A stretch of DNA of 64,000 nucleotides, taken from an uncultured Pelagibacteraceae bacterium (lineage in GTDB: Bacteria > Pseudomonadota > Alphaproteobacteria > Pelagibacterales > Pelagibacteraceae). Below are positions 1-7,598 of this stretch, piece by piece. The stretch lies in the NCBI GenBank assembly GCA_902636075.1, contig CACPQM010000003.1, positions 1 through 64,000 of the forward strand, read 5' to 3'. The position numbers and the translations under genes were made by a program. Under the pieces are notes generated by a model. It was given only the letters and a program-made list of their open reading frames with translations. It did not search any database and had not been told where the DNA came from. The first letter of the stretch is position 1; the number at the start of each line of letters is the position of its first letter.

Positions 1-1271
1 TAATCTATTTCACTAAATACACTGTTTTTCCAATTAGGGACTTCATTTCCTCTTATAATTGGTAGCAATGATTGACCCTCAAGACGATGTTTACTTACTT
101 TACTATCTACAGATTCTAAAAAAGTTGGAAGCAGATCAATAGCCTCTACAAATCTTTTTTCTCTTACTCCCCTATTATTATCTGACAAATTGCTTGGATC
201 ATAAATTATCATTGGAACTTTAACAATTTGTTCATGAAAAAGCTCTTTTTCTCCTAGCCAATGATCACCCTGATAGTCACCATGATCTGATGTAAAAACT
301 ATCATTGTATTCTTCAAATAATTTTTTTCTTCAAGAAAATTAAATAGTCTACCAAGATTATCATCTATTTGTTTTATCAATCCCATGTATCCTGAAAGAA
401 CAGTGTTTCTCACTTCTTCTCTTGAAAAAGTCTTCGAAATATTATTTTCCATGAAAGCTTTATAGACTGGATGATCTATTTCTTTTTCAGTATTACTTCG
501 ATGAACTGGGTAAAATTGATTTGAGGAGTACATATCATGATAAGGGGCAGGAGCAATGTATGGCCAATGAGGTTTAATATATGATAAATGTAAAAACCAA
601 GGCTTCTCTCCACTTTCTTTAATAAATTCCATTGATCTATTTGTCATAAATGCAGTTTCAGAATGTTCTTCTTTAACTCTTGCTGGTTTATTTGAATTTC
701 TTAACCTCCATCCACTCAAGATATTTCCACTTTCATCCTCTGATGAATTTGCCCAACTGTCCCAAGGATTATCACCCTCATATCCAAGTTTGTTTAACCA
801 GTCATTGTAAGAAAGTTTTTTAGTTGAATTTTTAATGTGGTTATTAGGATGTAGCCCATCATCTCTCTCATAAGGATCAAATCCTGGTTCACTAACTGTC
901 AGACCTATTTTTGTATCTTTTGAAATTCCAAGTCTATTCATTCCATCTATATCAGGTCTCATATGTGTTTTACCAACAACTCCAGTCCTAATTCCAGATT
1001 GCCTTAAATAATCTCCAATTGTTAGTTCGCCTATTGGTAAAGGTATTTGGTTCCAAGTTGATCCATGGCTAAATACTGTTCTTCCAGTATAATAGGATGC
1101 TCTTGATGGGCCACAAACAGGAGCTTGAACATAAGCTGATTCAAATAAAATTCCTTTTTTTGCTAAACCATCTAAGTGAGGTGTTTTAAGATATGGATGT
1201 CCATAACAAGAAAGATAATCAAATCTAAGTTGATCAGCCATTATAAATAAAATATTTTTAACTTTATTCAT
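1..1271 (-). CDS. Type I sulfatase (partial, runs off the left edge)
   Basis: This is the first 423 codons of a sulfatase/alkaline-phosphatase-superfamily hydrolase that cleaves sulfate esters; its C-terminus lies outside the window. The metal-binding start is visible as MADQLRFD (residues 11-18), followed by the sulfatase signature CGPSR at residues 53-57, where Cys53 would be converted to formylglycine. A GKTHMRPD stretch and a TSDHGDYQGDHW block further down fit the family. There is no signal peptide, so it is probably cytoplasmic. Its ATG overlaps the stop of mtnA, so it is the last gene of the mtnP-PhyH-mtnA operon. The family is certain; the substrate cannot be read from the sequence. 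Confidence 0.9.
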   Translation of the reverse strand, partial: MNKVKNILFIMADQLRFDYLSCYGHPYLKTPHLDGLAKKGILFESAYVQAPVCGPSRASYYTGRTVFSHGSTWNQIPLPIGELTIGDYLRQSGIRTGVVGKTHMRPDIDGMNRLGISKDTKIGLTVSEPGFDPYERDDGLHPNNHIKNSTKKLSYNDWLNKLGYEGDNPWDSWANSSEDESGNILSGWRLRNSNKPARVKEEHSETAFMTNRSMEFIKESGEKPWFLHLSYIKPHWPYIAPAPYHDMYSSNQFYPVHRSNTEKEIDHPVYKAFMENNISKTFSREEVRNTVLSGYMGLIKQIDDNLGRLFNFLEEKNYLKNTMIVFTSDHGDYQGDHWLGEKELFHEQIVKVPMIIYDPSNLSDNNRGVREKRFVEAIDLLPTFLESVDSKVSKHRLEGQSLLPIIRGNEVPNWKNSVFSEID

Positions 1272-2344
1272 TGTCTATTAAACATTTGTTTTAAACCGAT
1301 AGTAGATGCCTCACATATGCCTTTCTCTGTAATTAAACCTGTCACATATTTTGCAGGAGTTATATCAAATGCTAAATTCTTTGATTTACTTTTTTCAGGG
1401 TAAATTAAAACTTTCTTAACATTATTTTTATCGTCTTTTCCTTCTATATGGGATAGTTCCTCAGAATTTCTCTCTTCAATAGGTATCTTATTATAATCTT
1501 TAGTTTCCCAATCAATTGTAGAGCTTGGTAAAGCTACATAAAAGGGCACATTATTATCATGTGCTGCTAATGCTTTTAAATATGTGCCAATTTTATTACA
1601 AACATCTCCCGTAGATAGAGTTCTGTCTGTTCCAACAATGCACATGTCAACCTCTCCTCTTTGCATTAGAATACCACCAGTATTATCTGTAATAATTGTA
1701 TTTGGTATACCCTCTTCATTTAATTCAAACGAAGTTAAATTTGCTCCTTGATTTCTTGGTCTTGTTTCATCGACCCATACATGAATTGGTATTCTTTTTT
1801 TATGTGCTTGATAAATTGGTGAAGTTGCTGTACCCCAATCTATAGTTGCTAACCACCCTGCATTACAGTGAGTTAAGATATTAACAGTTTTATTATTTTT
1901 ACTATAAATTTCTTCAATTATTTTTAGTCCATTAAATCCTATATTCTCACAAAATTTTACGTCCTCATCACATATTAATTTTGCTTCTTTTAATGCTACA
2001 TCCAATAATTCATCAGACTTCACAAATGATAATTTATTATTCATTCTATGAACTGCCCATTGCAAGTTTATAGCTGTAGGTCTTGAATTAACTAATTCTT
2101 CTGAACTTTTTTTAATGTAATCTAAATTTTTATTTTCTTGTATTGCTAATACTATCCCGTAGGCAGCAGTTCCACCAATAAGAGGTGCACCTCTTACCTC
2201 CATAGTCTTTATTGCTTTTACTACATCTTTTATTGTCTTTAAATCTTTAATAATAAAATGATGTGGAAGTTTGGTTTGATCAATTATTTTTACTACATTA
2301 TTTTCATACCAAATTGTTCTATATTTTTTTCCATTTATTCTCAT
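1268..2344 (-). CDS. mtnA: S-methyl-5-thioribose-1-phosphate isomerase MtnA
   Basis: It converts 5-methylthioribose 1-phosphate, the product of MtnP, to methylthioribulose 1-phosphate. At 358 residues it has the usual length for the eIF2B-like isomerase family. The RGAPLIG motif is at residues 51-57, and the catalytic pair known for the family is present as Cys160 (in LTHCNAGW) and Asp240 (in GTDRT). The gene abuts the PhyH gene upstream and overlaps the sulfatase start downstream, so it is co-transcribed with both. No MtnB/MtnD-type enzymes of the classical methionine salvage route are seen nearby, so the fate of the ketose phosphate is unclear here. Confidence 0.96.
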   Translation of the reverse strand: MRINGKKYRTIWYENNVVKIIDQTKLPHHFIIKDLKTIKDVVKAIKTMEVRGAPLIGGTAAYGIVLAIQENKNLDYIKKSSEELVNSRPTAINLQWAVHRMNNKLSFVKSDELLDVALKEAKLICDEDVKFCENIGFNGLKIIEEIYSKNNKTVNILTHCNAGWLATIDWGTATSPIYQAHKKRIPIHVWVDETRPRNQGANLTSFELNEEGIPNTIITDNTGGILMQRGEVDMCIVGTDRTLSTGDVCNKIGTYLKALAAHDNNVPFYVALPSSTIDWETKDYNKIPIEERNSEELSHIEGKDDKNNVKKVLIYPEKSKSKNLAFDITPAKYVTGLITEKGICEASTIGLKQMFNRQ

Positions 2345-3136
2345 TTAATTACTCCAAACCACAGGAAACCAATCTTTTCTCATTTTATCTCCTGGTTTTA
2401 AATCTATTCCAGCAAAAGGTGGAGAGGTTACTCCATTTCTATCAATGTATCTTACATCGTCTCCAATAAATCTTGCAGAAAAAGCTTTACGACTTTTTTT
2501 GTCACTATTTCCTGAAGATGAATGTAAAGCTTTAAAATTAAATAATATTGCATCCCCCATATCCATCTCTGTACTAAAAATTTTATTTTTATCTATATTT
2601 GGAATGTCCATAAAACTCTTGTTATTTTTATACCAAAAATTGTCATTTGACCATTTAGTAGGTCTTACTAACTTTGGCAACTTGTGGGATCCCTTTAAAA
2701 CTTTTAGAGAGTTATCTTTTGATACAATGTCTAATGGTATCCAGAAACTTCCTGTATCATTTCCATCTACGCAATAATATGGAAGATCTTGATGCCATGG
2801 GGTTTCTTTTTTTGTGCCAGGTTCCTTTAAGAAAATGTGCTCATGAAATATCTGAATTTTATTAGATTGAGTTGATTGAGCAACAATTTCTGCAGCTGGT
2901 GAATTAAAAATAAAATCTTTAAATTCATCTATTCTTTGCCAATTACAATAGTCCTCAAAAAATCTTCCTCCATGTTGTTTTGAAACATTTTCTCTGCCAT
3001 GTGAACTTGGTTTATTTAATACTTTTTGAAATCCCTTACTAAGTTTTTCAATCCAAGGCGAAAAAGCTTTTTTGATTAAAATTACACCGTCTTTTTTATA
3101 ATCTAAAATTTGCTTATCAGTTAATTTTGCAGTCAC
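2345..3136 (-). CDS. Phytanoyl-CoA dioxygenase (PhyH) family protein
   Basis: This is a 263-residue Fe(II)/2-oxoglutarate-dependent dioxygenase of the PhyH type. The iron ligands can be placed as His115 and Asp117 (in PWHQDLPYY) and His205 (in KALHSSSG); Arg217 or Arg222 would hold the 2-oxoglutarate carboxylate. It starts by overlapping the end of mtnP by 4 bases and ends one base before mtnA, so it is embedded in the methylthioadenosine salvage operon. The family acts on very diverse small molecules, so the substrate is unknown; the context suggests a thio- or nucleoside-derived compound, but this is inference only. Confidence 0.85.
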   Translation of the reverse strand: MTAKLTDKQILDYKKDGVILIKKAFSPWIEKLSKGFQKVLNKPSSHGRENVSKQHGGRFFEDYCNWQRIDEFKDFIFNSPAAEIVAQSTQSNKIQIFHEHIFLKEPGTKKETPWHQDLPYYCVDGNDTGSFWIPLDIVSKDNSLKVLKGSHKLPKLVRPTKWSNDNFWYKNNKSFMDIPNIDKNKIFSTEMDMGDAILFNFKALHSSSGNSDKKSRKAFSARFIGDDVRYIDRNGVTSPPFAGIDLKPGDKMRKDWFPVVWSN

Positions 3137-4005
3137 TTCTTTAAAACTCTACCAGCTACTGTTTTTAGTTTATTTTTTGTCTTTTGTGATCTTTTTTCTG
3201 GAGCAGTAATTATAGCAACATCTAAACAATTATTTGTTGGATCATCAGGATCAATATAAGTTTCAAAATTTTCAATTAGATTTTTAATCATGCTTTTTGC
3301 TTTAGCAGCATTATCTAATAATACTTTTATTACTTTTTGGACATCAACATTTTCATGATCTGGATGCCAACAATCATAATCAGTCACCATTGAAACAGAT
3401 GCATATCTAATTTCTGCTTCTCTTGCTAATTTAGCTTCAGGCATATTTGTCATTCCGATCACATCAGCTTTCCATGATCTGTAAAGATTCGACTCAGCTA
3501 AAGTTGAAAATTGTGGGCCTTCCATTACCACATAAGTTCCTCCCATTTGATAATCTATTCCTTCTTTTTTTATTGCATACTCACATGCATTCATTAAGCC
3601 TTTAGAGGTTGGGTGTGCCATTGATACATGAGCAACTATTTCCTCATCAAAAAAGCTTTTATTTCGAGCAAATGTTCTGTCTATAAATTGATCAACAATA
3701 ACAAATTTACCGGGAGGCAAATTTTCTTTCAAAGAACCTACAGCAGAGACAGATACAACATCTGTTACACCCAATTGTTTTAATGAGTCAATGTTTGCTC
3801 TAAAATTTATCTTTGATGGTGAAATAAAGTGTCCTTTACCGTGTCGTGGTAAAAAATAAACTTCTTTATTTTTATAAATTGCTTTTAAAATCTGATCTGA
3901 TGGTTTTCCCCAAGGAGTGTTTAAATCTATTAATTCTCTGTCTTTGAAATCCTCAACATCGTAAAGACCACTTCCACCAATTATTGCTAATTTATTATTT
4001 GCCAT
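3133..4005 (-). CDS. mtnP: S-methyl-5'-thioadenosine phosphorylase MtnP
   Basis: It phosphorolyses 5'-methylthioadenosine to adenine and 5-methylthioribose 1-phosphate. The 290-residue protein shows the family signatures: GGSGLYD near residue 10 (phosphate binding), RHGKGH, MEGPQFST (substrate methionine and purine site) and MTNMPEAKLAREAEI. It is the first gene of the minus-strand operon mtnP-PhyH-mtnA-sulfatase. The divergent apt gene starts only 37 bp away and would salvage the adenine released, so the two transcription units share one short promoter region. Related purine nucleoside phosphorylases share the fold, but the motifs and the mtnA neighbour make MtnP the best call. Confidence 0.95.
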   Translation of the reverse strand: MANNKLAIIGGSGLYDVEDFKDRELIDLNTPWGKPSDQILKAIYKNKEVYFLPRHGKGHFISPSKINFRANIDSLKQLGVTDVVSVSAVGSLKENLPPGKFVIVDQFIDRTFARNKSFFDEEIVAHVSMAHPTSKGLMNACEYAIKKEGIDYQMGGTYVVMEGPQFSTLAESNLYRSWKADVIGMTNMPEAKLAREAEIRYASVSMVTDYDCWHPDHENVDVQKVIKVLLDNAAKAKSMIKNLIENFETYIDPDDPTNNCLDVAIITAPEKRSQKTKNKLKTVAGRVLKK

Positions 4006-4042
4006 GTAAAAAGTAATTATATTTGAATTATAAATAACTATT

Positions 4043-4570
4043 ATGGATTTAAAAGATTATATTCGCTCAATTAAAGATTATCCTAAAAAAGGTATTTTAT
4101 TTAGAGATATAACCACATTAATAAAGAATGAAACTGCCTTTGAGGAGTCAATAAATCAAATAGTTGAGAGATCCAAAAAATTTAAGGTAGATAAAATCGC
4201 TGCTATTGAATCACGTGGTTTTGTGTTTGCATCCGCCGTTTCTTACATTTTAAAAAAACCATTTATAATGTTAAGAAAAAAAAATAAACTACCTGCTGAT
4301 GTACATTCAGTTGATTTTGAGCTTGAATATGGAACAGCAACAATAGAAGTACATAAAGACTCAATTTCACAAAATGACTCTGTTCTCATAATAGATGATT
4401 TGATAGCAACAGGTGGAACTGCAGCAGCTGCAGCAAAACTTATTGAACTTTCTAAAGGAAATGTTTCAGCTTTTATATTTGTCATAAATCTTTTTGATTT
4501 AGGTGGCTGTGATAATCTTTTAAAAAAAGGTTATAATGTTGAAAATTTGATGGACTTTCCAGGTCATTAA
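4043..4570 (+). CDS. apt: Adenine phosphoribosyltransferase
   Basis: It joins adenine to PRPP to make AMP, salvaging adenine produced by the divergent mtnP gene. The 175-residue length is typical. It has the SRGFVFA segment near residue 56 and the PRPP-binding loop VLIIDDLIATGGTA near residues 116-129, both characteristic of Apt rather than of hypoxanthine enzymes. It begins 37 bp from the mtnP start in the opposite direction, and the exported protein gene that follows starts 15 bp after its stop, suggesting co-transcription. Confidence 0.95.
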   Translation: MDLKDYIRSIKDYPKKGILFRDITTLIKNETAFEESINQIVERSKKFKVDKIAAIESRGFVFASAVSYILKKPFIMLRKKNKLPADVHSVDFELEYGTATIEVHKDSISQNDSVLIIDDLIATGGTAAAAAKLIELSKGNVSAFIFVINLFDLGGCDNLLKKGYNVENLMDFPGH

Positions 4571-4585
4571 TGGGTAAAATCTAAT

Positions 4586-5020
4586 ATGAAGAAATTAATT
4601 TCAATCTTAATTTTAATCGTTTTATATCAAACAACATCACAGGCTGGACAATATTCTAACAAATTTGCAAATTGTCTAATGCAAAAAACTACGGAAAGAG
4701 ACAAAATAGTTCTTGTGAGATGGGCATTTTCTGCAATGGCCCACCATTCAGCTTTGAAAGAAGAATTTAATATTCCAAAGAGTAAATTTACAAAACACGA
4801 AATTGCAGTGGCTGATTACGTTCAATATATTTTGGGAACAGTTTGTTTTAAAGAAACAAAAAACGTTTTAAAATACGAGGGAGATGAAGCTTTCCTAAAA
4901 GCGTTTGAGATGTTAGGAGAAATTGCTTTTTTATCATTGATGGAAGAAGCAACTGTTTCAAATGCATTAGAAAATTACGTAACACATATTGACCCTGAAT
5001 TTTTAAAAAAATTTGATTGA
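4586..5020 (+). CDS. Exported protein of unknown function
   Basis: A 144-residue protein that I do not recognise. Residues 1-20 form a signal peptide (positively charged start, hydrophobic core, TTSQAG cleavage region). The mature part is mostly helical with two cysteines (NCLMQ and TVCFKE) that could form a disulfide. It follows apt by 15 bp on the same strand. Its stop codon ends at 5020, the base immediately before the 3' end of the convergent tRNA-Met gene, so there is no room for a separate terminator between them. It lies on the native side of the neighbouring integrated element. Confidence 0.75.
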   Translation: MKKLISILILIVLYQTTSQAGQYSNKFANCLMQKTTERDKIVLVRWAFSAMAHHSALKEEFNIPKSKFTKHEIAVADYVQYILGTVCFKETKNVLKYEGDEAFLKAFEMLGEIAFLSLMEEATVSNALENYVTHIDPEFLKKFD

Positions 5021-5097
5021 TGGTAGCGGGAAGTGGGATCGAACCACTGACCTCGGGCTTATGAGTCCCGCGCTCTAACCAACTGAGCTACCCCGCC
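5021..5097 (-). tRNA. tRNA-Met (CAT anticodon), intact copy
   Basis: A 77-nt cloverleaf on the minus strand with encoded CCA. The acceptor is GGCGGGG/TCCCGCT with G-T wobbles at both ends, the D-stem is GCTC/GAGC, the anticodon loop CTCATAA, and the T-arm AGTGG-TTCGATC-CCACT. The A37 context and the absence of a mismatch at the acceptor tip fit an elongator Met tRNA rather than the initiator; a CAT-anticodon tRNA-Ile (lysidine-modified) is less likely. The anticodon stem CGGGA/GCCCG has an A31-G39 mismatch. Its 5' portion is repeated 2554 bp away, marking it as an integration target. Confidence 0.95.
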
Positions 5098-5100
5098 ATT
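5045..5100. repeat. attL: 56-bp direct repeat spanning the 5' part of tRNA-Met
   Basis: These 56 bases are identical to 7599-7654 in the same orientation. The block covers tRNA nucleotides 1-53 plus three bases upstream of the tRNA. Identity stops sharply on both sides (5044 differs from 7598, 5101 from 7655), as expected for the core duplicated by site-specific recombination. Confidence 0.93.
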
Positions 5101-5108
5101 CTTAATTA

Positions 5109-5137
5109 ATTGTAACATTTCACAAGTGTTGTCACAA
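5109..5137 (-). promoter_or_regulatory. Candidate promoter of the intact tRNA-Met, supplied by the element
   Basis: Reading on the minus strand, TTGTGA (5137-5132) and TACAAT (5114-5109) are separated by 17 bases, a good sigma-70-type match, and the tRNA 5' end lies 12 bases beyond the -10 box. The promoter lies inside the integrated element, and its -35 overlaps one of the TGTCACAA motifs that are candidate recombinase sites. Confidence 0.6.
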
Positions 5138-5148
5138 GCCTGTCACAA
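5130..5148. promoter_or_regulatory. Paired TGTCACAA motifs near attL (candidate recombinase arm sites)
   Basis: TGTCACAA occurs at 5130-5137 and again at 5141-5148, that is 11 bp apart, about one helical turn, between attL and the recombinase start. A related, more degenerate pair with the same spacing and orientation occurs at 7492-7510 near the other end. The arrangement resembles arm-type binding sites of tyrosine recombinases; this is inference. Confidence 0.45.
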
Positions 5149-5162
5149 ACACAGGAGAAAAA

Positions 5163-6107
5163 ATGTCATCAATTAGAAAACGAGGTAATAAATACCAAGT
5201 TCAAGTAAGAGTTCAAGGACAAAAAATAACAAAATCATTTAATAGACTAAGCCATGCTAGAAGATTTTCTGCTTATTATGAGAACAAGATTTTACTAGGA
5301 AATCATCTTCAAACTTTAAATAAAAACCTCTCATTAAAGAACCTCATCGATAGATATTTACAAGAAATAACTCCTCTTAAAAAAGGTAAAGACAGAGAAC
5401 AGCAAAGACTAAATAGATTGCTTAAAGAAGATTTGGTTAATGAAAAAATCTATAAACTTAATACTAAAGACTTTATAAAGTTTAAAAATAAGAGAATTAA
5501 AGATGGTAATAGAACTTGTAGGTACGATTTGTCTTTACTCCATCATATTTATAATACTGCTATTAAACAATGGTGTTTCCCAATAACTCATAATCCATTA
5601 TCTAACATTAAAAAACCTAACTGTAATCCCCCAAGAGAAAGAAGGTTAAATGATAACGAGCTTAAATATATTCTAAATCATAACTTTAAAAATAATAATA
5701 TGAACAACATCATTGAGCTTGCTATTGAAACGGGGATGAGAAAAAGTGAAATATTATCTATTACAAATGATGATGTTAAAGATAATCATATCTTCTTAGC
5801 TGAAACTAAAAATGGTAACTCTAGAAAAATACCATTAACATCAAAGGTAAGAGAGATAATAAATAAGTCTAAACTTCCCTACTCTATCAGTAGTAATGCT
5901 GTAAGACTTAGTTGGAACAGAATGATTAAGAAAGCAGGTATTGTTGATTTACATTTTCATGACTTAAGACATGAAGCTATATCAAGGTTCTTTGAAAAAG
6001 GTTTATCAATACCAGAAGTAAGTCTTATATCAGGTCATAAGGATGTTAGACAATTAATGAGCTACACTCATTTAAAGATTAACAATCTTATTACTAAACT
6101 AAATTAA
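5163..6107 (+). CDS. Tyrosine recombinase / integrase of the tRNA-Met element
   Basis: A 314-residue site-specific recombinase that would integrate and excise the element at tRNA-Met. Residues 1-45 look like an Arm-type DNA-binding domain, residues about 55-145 a core-binding SAM-like domain, and 160-310 the catalytic domain. The catalytic set is complete: Arg193 (TGMRKSE), Lys216, His266 and Arg269 (HFHDLRHE), His292 (SGHKDV) and the nucleophile Tyr301 (MSYTHL). An AGGAG ribosome site precedes the ATG. It starts 62 bp from attL and reads away from the tRNA. The gene appears intact, so the element may still be mobile. Confidence 0.93.
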   Translation: MSSIRKRGNKYQVQVRVQGQKITKSFNRLSHARRFSAYYENKILLGNHLQTLNKNLSLKNLIDRYLQEITPLKKGKDREQQRLNRLLKEDLVNEKIYKLNTKDFIKFKNKRIKDGNRTCRYDLSLLHHIYNTAIKQWCFPITHNPLSNIKKPNCNPPRERRLNDNELKYILNHNFKNNNMNNIIELAIETGMRKSEILSITNDDVKDNHIFLAETKNGNSRKIPLTSKVREIINKSKLPYSISSNAVRLSWNRMIKKAGIVDLHFHDLRHEAISRFFEKGLSIPEVSLISGHKDVRQLMSYTHLKINNLITKLN

Positions 6108-6136
6108 GGGGTACATATGAGCCATAGGGGGTGTGT
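6103..6136 (+). repeat. Left arm of a gapped inverted repeat flanking the cargo genes
   Basis: Beginning at the recombinase stop codon, the blocks ATTAAGGG, ACATATG, GC, TAGG and TGTGT occur in this order. The same five blocks, in the same order on the opposite strand, occur at 7262-7287, with small insertions here. The pair brackets the two exported-protein genes. Confidence 0.5.
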
Positions 6137-6218
6137 ATGGGATATATCTATTACTTATACAAAATAGTTACATTTAGATTGTAAACTAGATGAGGTCGAG
6201 CCTGCTGAGAAGATTAAA

Positions 6219-6719
6219 TTAATTACAGGTAAATCTATTAACAAAGATTGTGGCTCTATTCCTATCTGTTTCTAATGTATCAAGGTTGCTTGTTTCAGAT
6301 ATAAATAGTTCATAATAATCATTATTCAAACTAACTTCTAATCTTAAAAATGTAATTTTTTCTAATCTTCCTTCGTATTTTTTAAGTTTATCATTCAAAG
6401 ATATATCGTTTTGGTCTATTCGACTATAGGAATATCCAGTAAAACCACCAAGAGGCAATCTATCATTAATATGAAAGTCTACTTTATCCCCTCTAAAAAT
6501 AAAAGATGCATTACCAAACTTATTTGAATTCCATTTATCAAATTCATTAGTAGTATTGAAAATTAATGATGCTGTCTCATCGCTTAATGTGGTTCTGTAC
6601 TCTCCTTGTAAATTCCAAAAGTTAAGTACTTTTTTACAGGTATAATTTTCTACATTAGCTGATGCATGTGCTGGGAAATAAACACCTAGCATCATTAAAA
6701 TAATTAGAAATCGTTTCAT
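6219..6719 (-). CDS. Exported protein of unknown function, element cargo
   Basis: A 166-residue protein I do not recognise. Residues 1-20 are a signal peptide (MKRF start, hydrophobic core, HASA cleavage site). The mature region begins with a cysteine (YTCKKV) and ends with another (RFTCN), so a disulfide closing the domain is plausible. It is rich in charged and aromatic beta-like segments and may be a small periplasmic or secreted beta-domain. It lies 3 bp after the stop of the other cargo gene, so the two form an operon. It has no visible link to recombination and could be immunity, exclusion or host-surface cargo; this is speculation. Confidence 0.75.
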   Translation of the reverse strand: MKRFLIILMMLGVYFPAHASANVENYTCKKVLNFWNLQGEYRTTLSDETASLIFNTTNEFDKWNSNKFGNASFIFRGDKVDFHINDRLPLGGFTGYSYSRIDQNDISLNDKLKKYEGRLEKITFLRLEVSLNNDYYELFISETSNLDTLETDRNRATIFVNRFTCN

Positions 6720-6722
6720 TAA

Positions 6723-7151
6723 CTAATCATAAAATACACATATGTCCTTTGTCCACTCCATATTAGGAACTAAACCTAAGGAACTGTCAACCCATGGACT
6801 AGGGTCATGTAATGAAAACACCCTTATTTGAGGATTGTCAATCTTGCTGCCACCACCTAAATAGTACTCTAAATTAGCTGCGAAATAGATATCTTTTTCT
6901 TCAACACCCTCGCACCACTTTGCTAAAGCAATAAAACTCCAAACAAATGAGATATTATTTATTTCTCCTGTTGAAATATCTTTTTCCCAAATCCTATCTC
7001 CTCTTTCATACTGTTCAATGTAAATGATATTACCATTATCCAATTGGTATGTTTTTTCTAAGTATTCTTTTTTAAAAGGAAGTTTGTTTTCAACAGCTAA
7101 AGCAACAAGGGGAAAGAACAACAATAGAAATACATGTAATAGTAGTTTCAT
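6723..7151 (-). CDS. Exported protein of unknown function, element cargo
   Basis: A 142-residue protein I do not recognise. Residues 1-19 form a signal peptide (MKLLLHVFLLLFF core, VALA cleavage). The mature part contains two cysteines (AKWCEGVE and the C-terminal DICVFYD), many acidic residues and several tryptophans. It is the first gene of the two-gene cargo operon of the tRNA-Met element, transcribed toward the recombinase gene and followed after 3 bp by the second exported protein. No Shine-Dalgarno is obvious before the ATG. The function is unknown. Confidence 0.72.
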   Translation of the reverse strand: MKLLLHVFLLLFFPLVALAVENKLPFKKEYLEKTYQLDNGNIIYIEQYERGDRIWEKDISTGEINNISFVWSFIALAKWCEGVEEKDIYFAANLEYYLGGGSKIDNPQIRVFSLHDPSPWVDSSLGLVPNMEWTKDICVFYD

Positions 7152-7261
7152 TGTTAATAATAATATTGTTGTTTTTAGACATAAATAAGATGGTGTAAAT
7201 TGTATTGTTTAGTATTTGTTATCAATGTTTTTAGTGTGTTTAAGTGAGGGGTCTACAATAG

Positions 7262-7287
7262 ACACACCTAGCCATATGTCCCTTAAT
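7262..7287 (-). repeat. Right arm of the gapped inverted repeat flanking the cargo genes
   Basis: Read on the minus strand these 26 bases are ATTAAGGG-ACATATG-GC-TAGG-TGTGT, without the spacer bases found in the left arm at 6103-6136. It lies about 110 bp upstream of the first cargo gene. Confidence 0.5.
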
Positions 7288-7491
7288 TAACTTATTTAAC
7301 AATATGTAAAAGATATTTAAAAAGTAGATAAACAATACACAACATTATTGTGTTAAAGATTATTTAGAAGATATTTAACTGATGACCTCTCTTAAGACCT
7401 TGTTATATATTATATAGATACAGTTTTAATTCCATAACCAAACATTTGTAAAACATTGTGAGTTATATTGACTCACTACATTTCAAGTCTC

Positions 7492-7510
7492 GCCACAGCT
7501 CTGTCACAAT
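7492..7510. promoter_or_regulatory. Degenerate TGTCACAA pair near attR (candidate recombinase arm sites)
   Basis: CGCCACAG at 7492-7499 and TGTCACAA at 7503-7510 start 11 bp apart and are in the same orientation as the pair at 5130-5148. The surrounding 24 bases also align with the attL-side block at about three quarters identity. Confidence 0.4.
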
Positions 7511-7598
7511 AATATTTTATAAATAATATTAATATTAATTTACAGGTTAAAATAACAAGCTTGTTTAGTTAAGAATTGATGGGTTAAGTGAAGTTTTG

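Larger units (their letters stand above)
7152..7598. other. 447-bp gene-free segment of the integrated element
   Basis: No convincing coding region is seen on either strand. The segment is strongly A+T-rich, contains the right arm of the gapped inverted repeat (7262-7287) and the degenerate pair of TGTCACAA-like motifs (7492-7510), and ends at attR. It probably carries the cargo promoter and recombination sites. No tRNA or recognised RNA family was seen in it. Confidence 0.6.

Noticed and set aside
2263-2865. Plus-strand reading frames lying over mtnA and the PhyH gene
   Set aside because: They are antisense to two genes with confirmed catalytic residues, have no ribosome sites and show composition typical of shadow frames.
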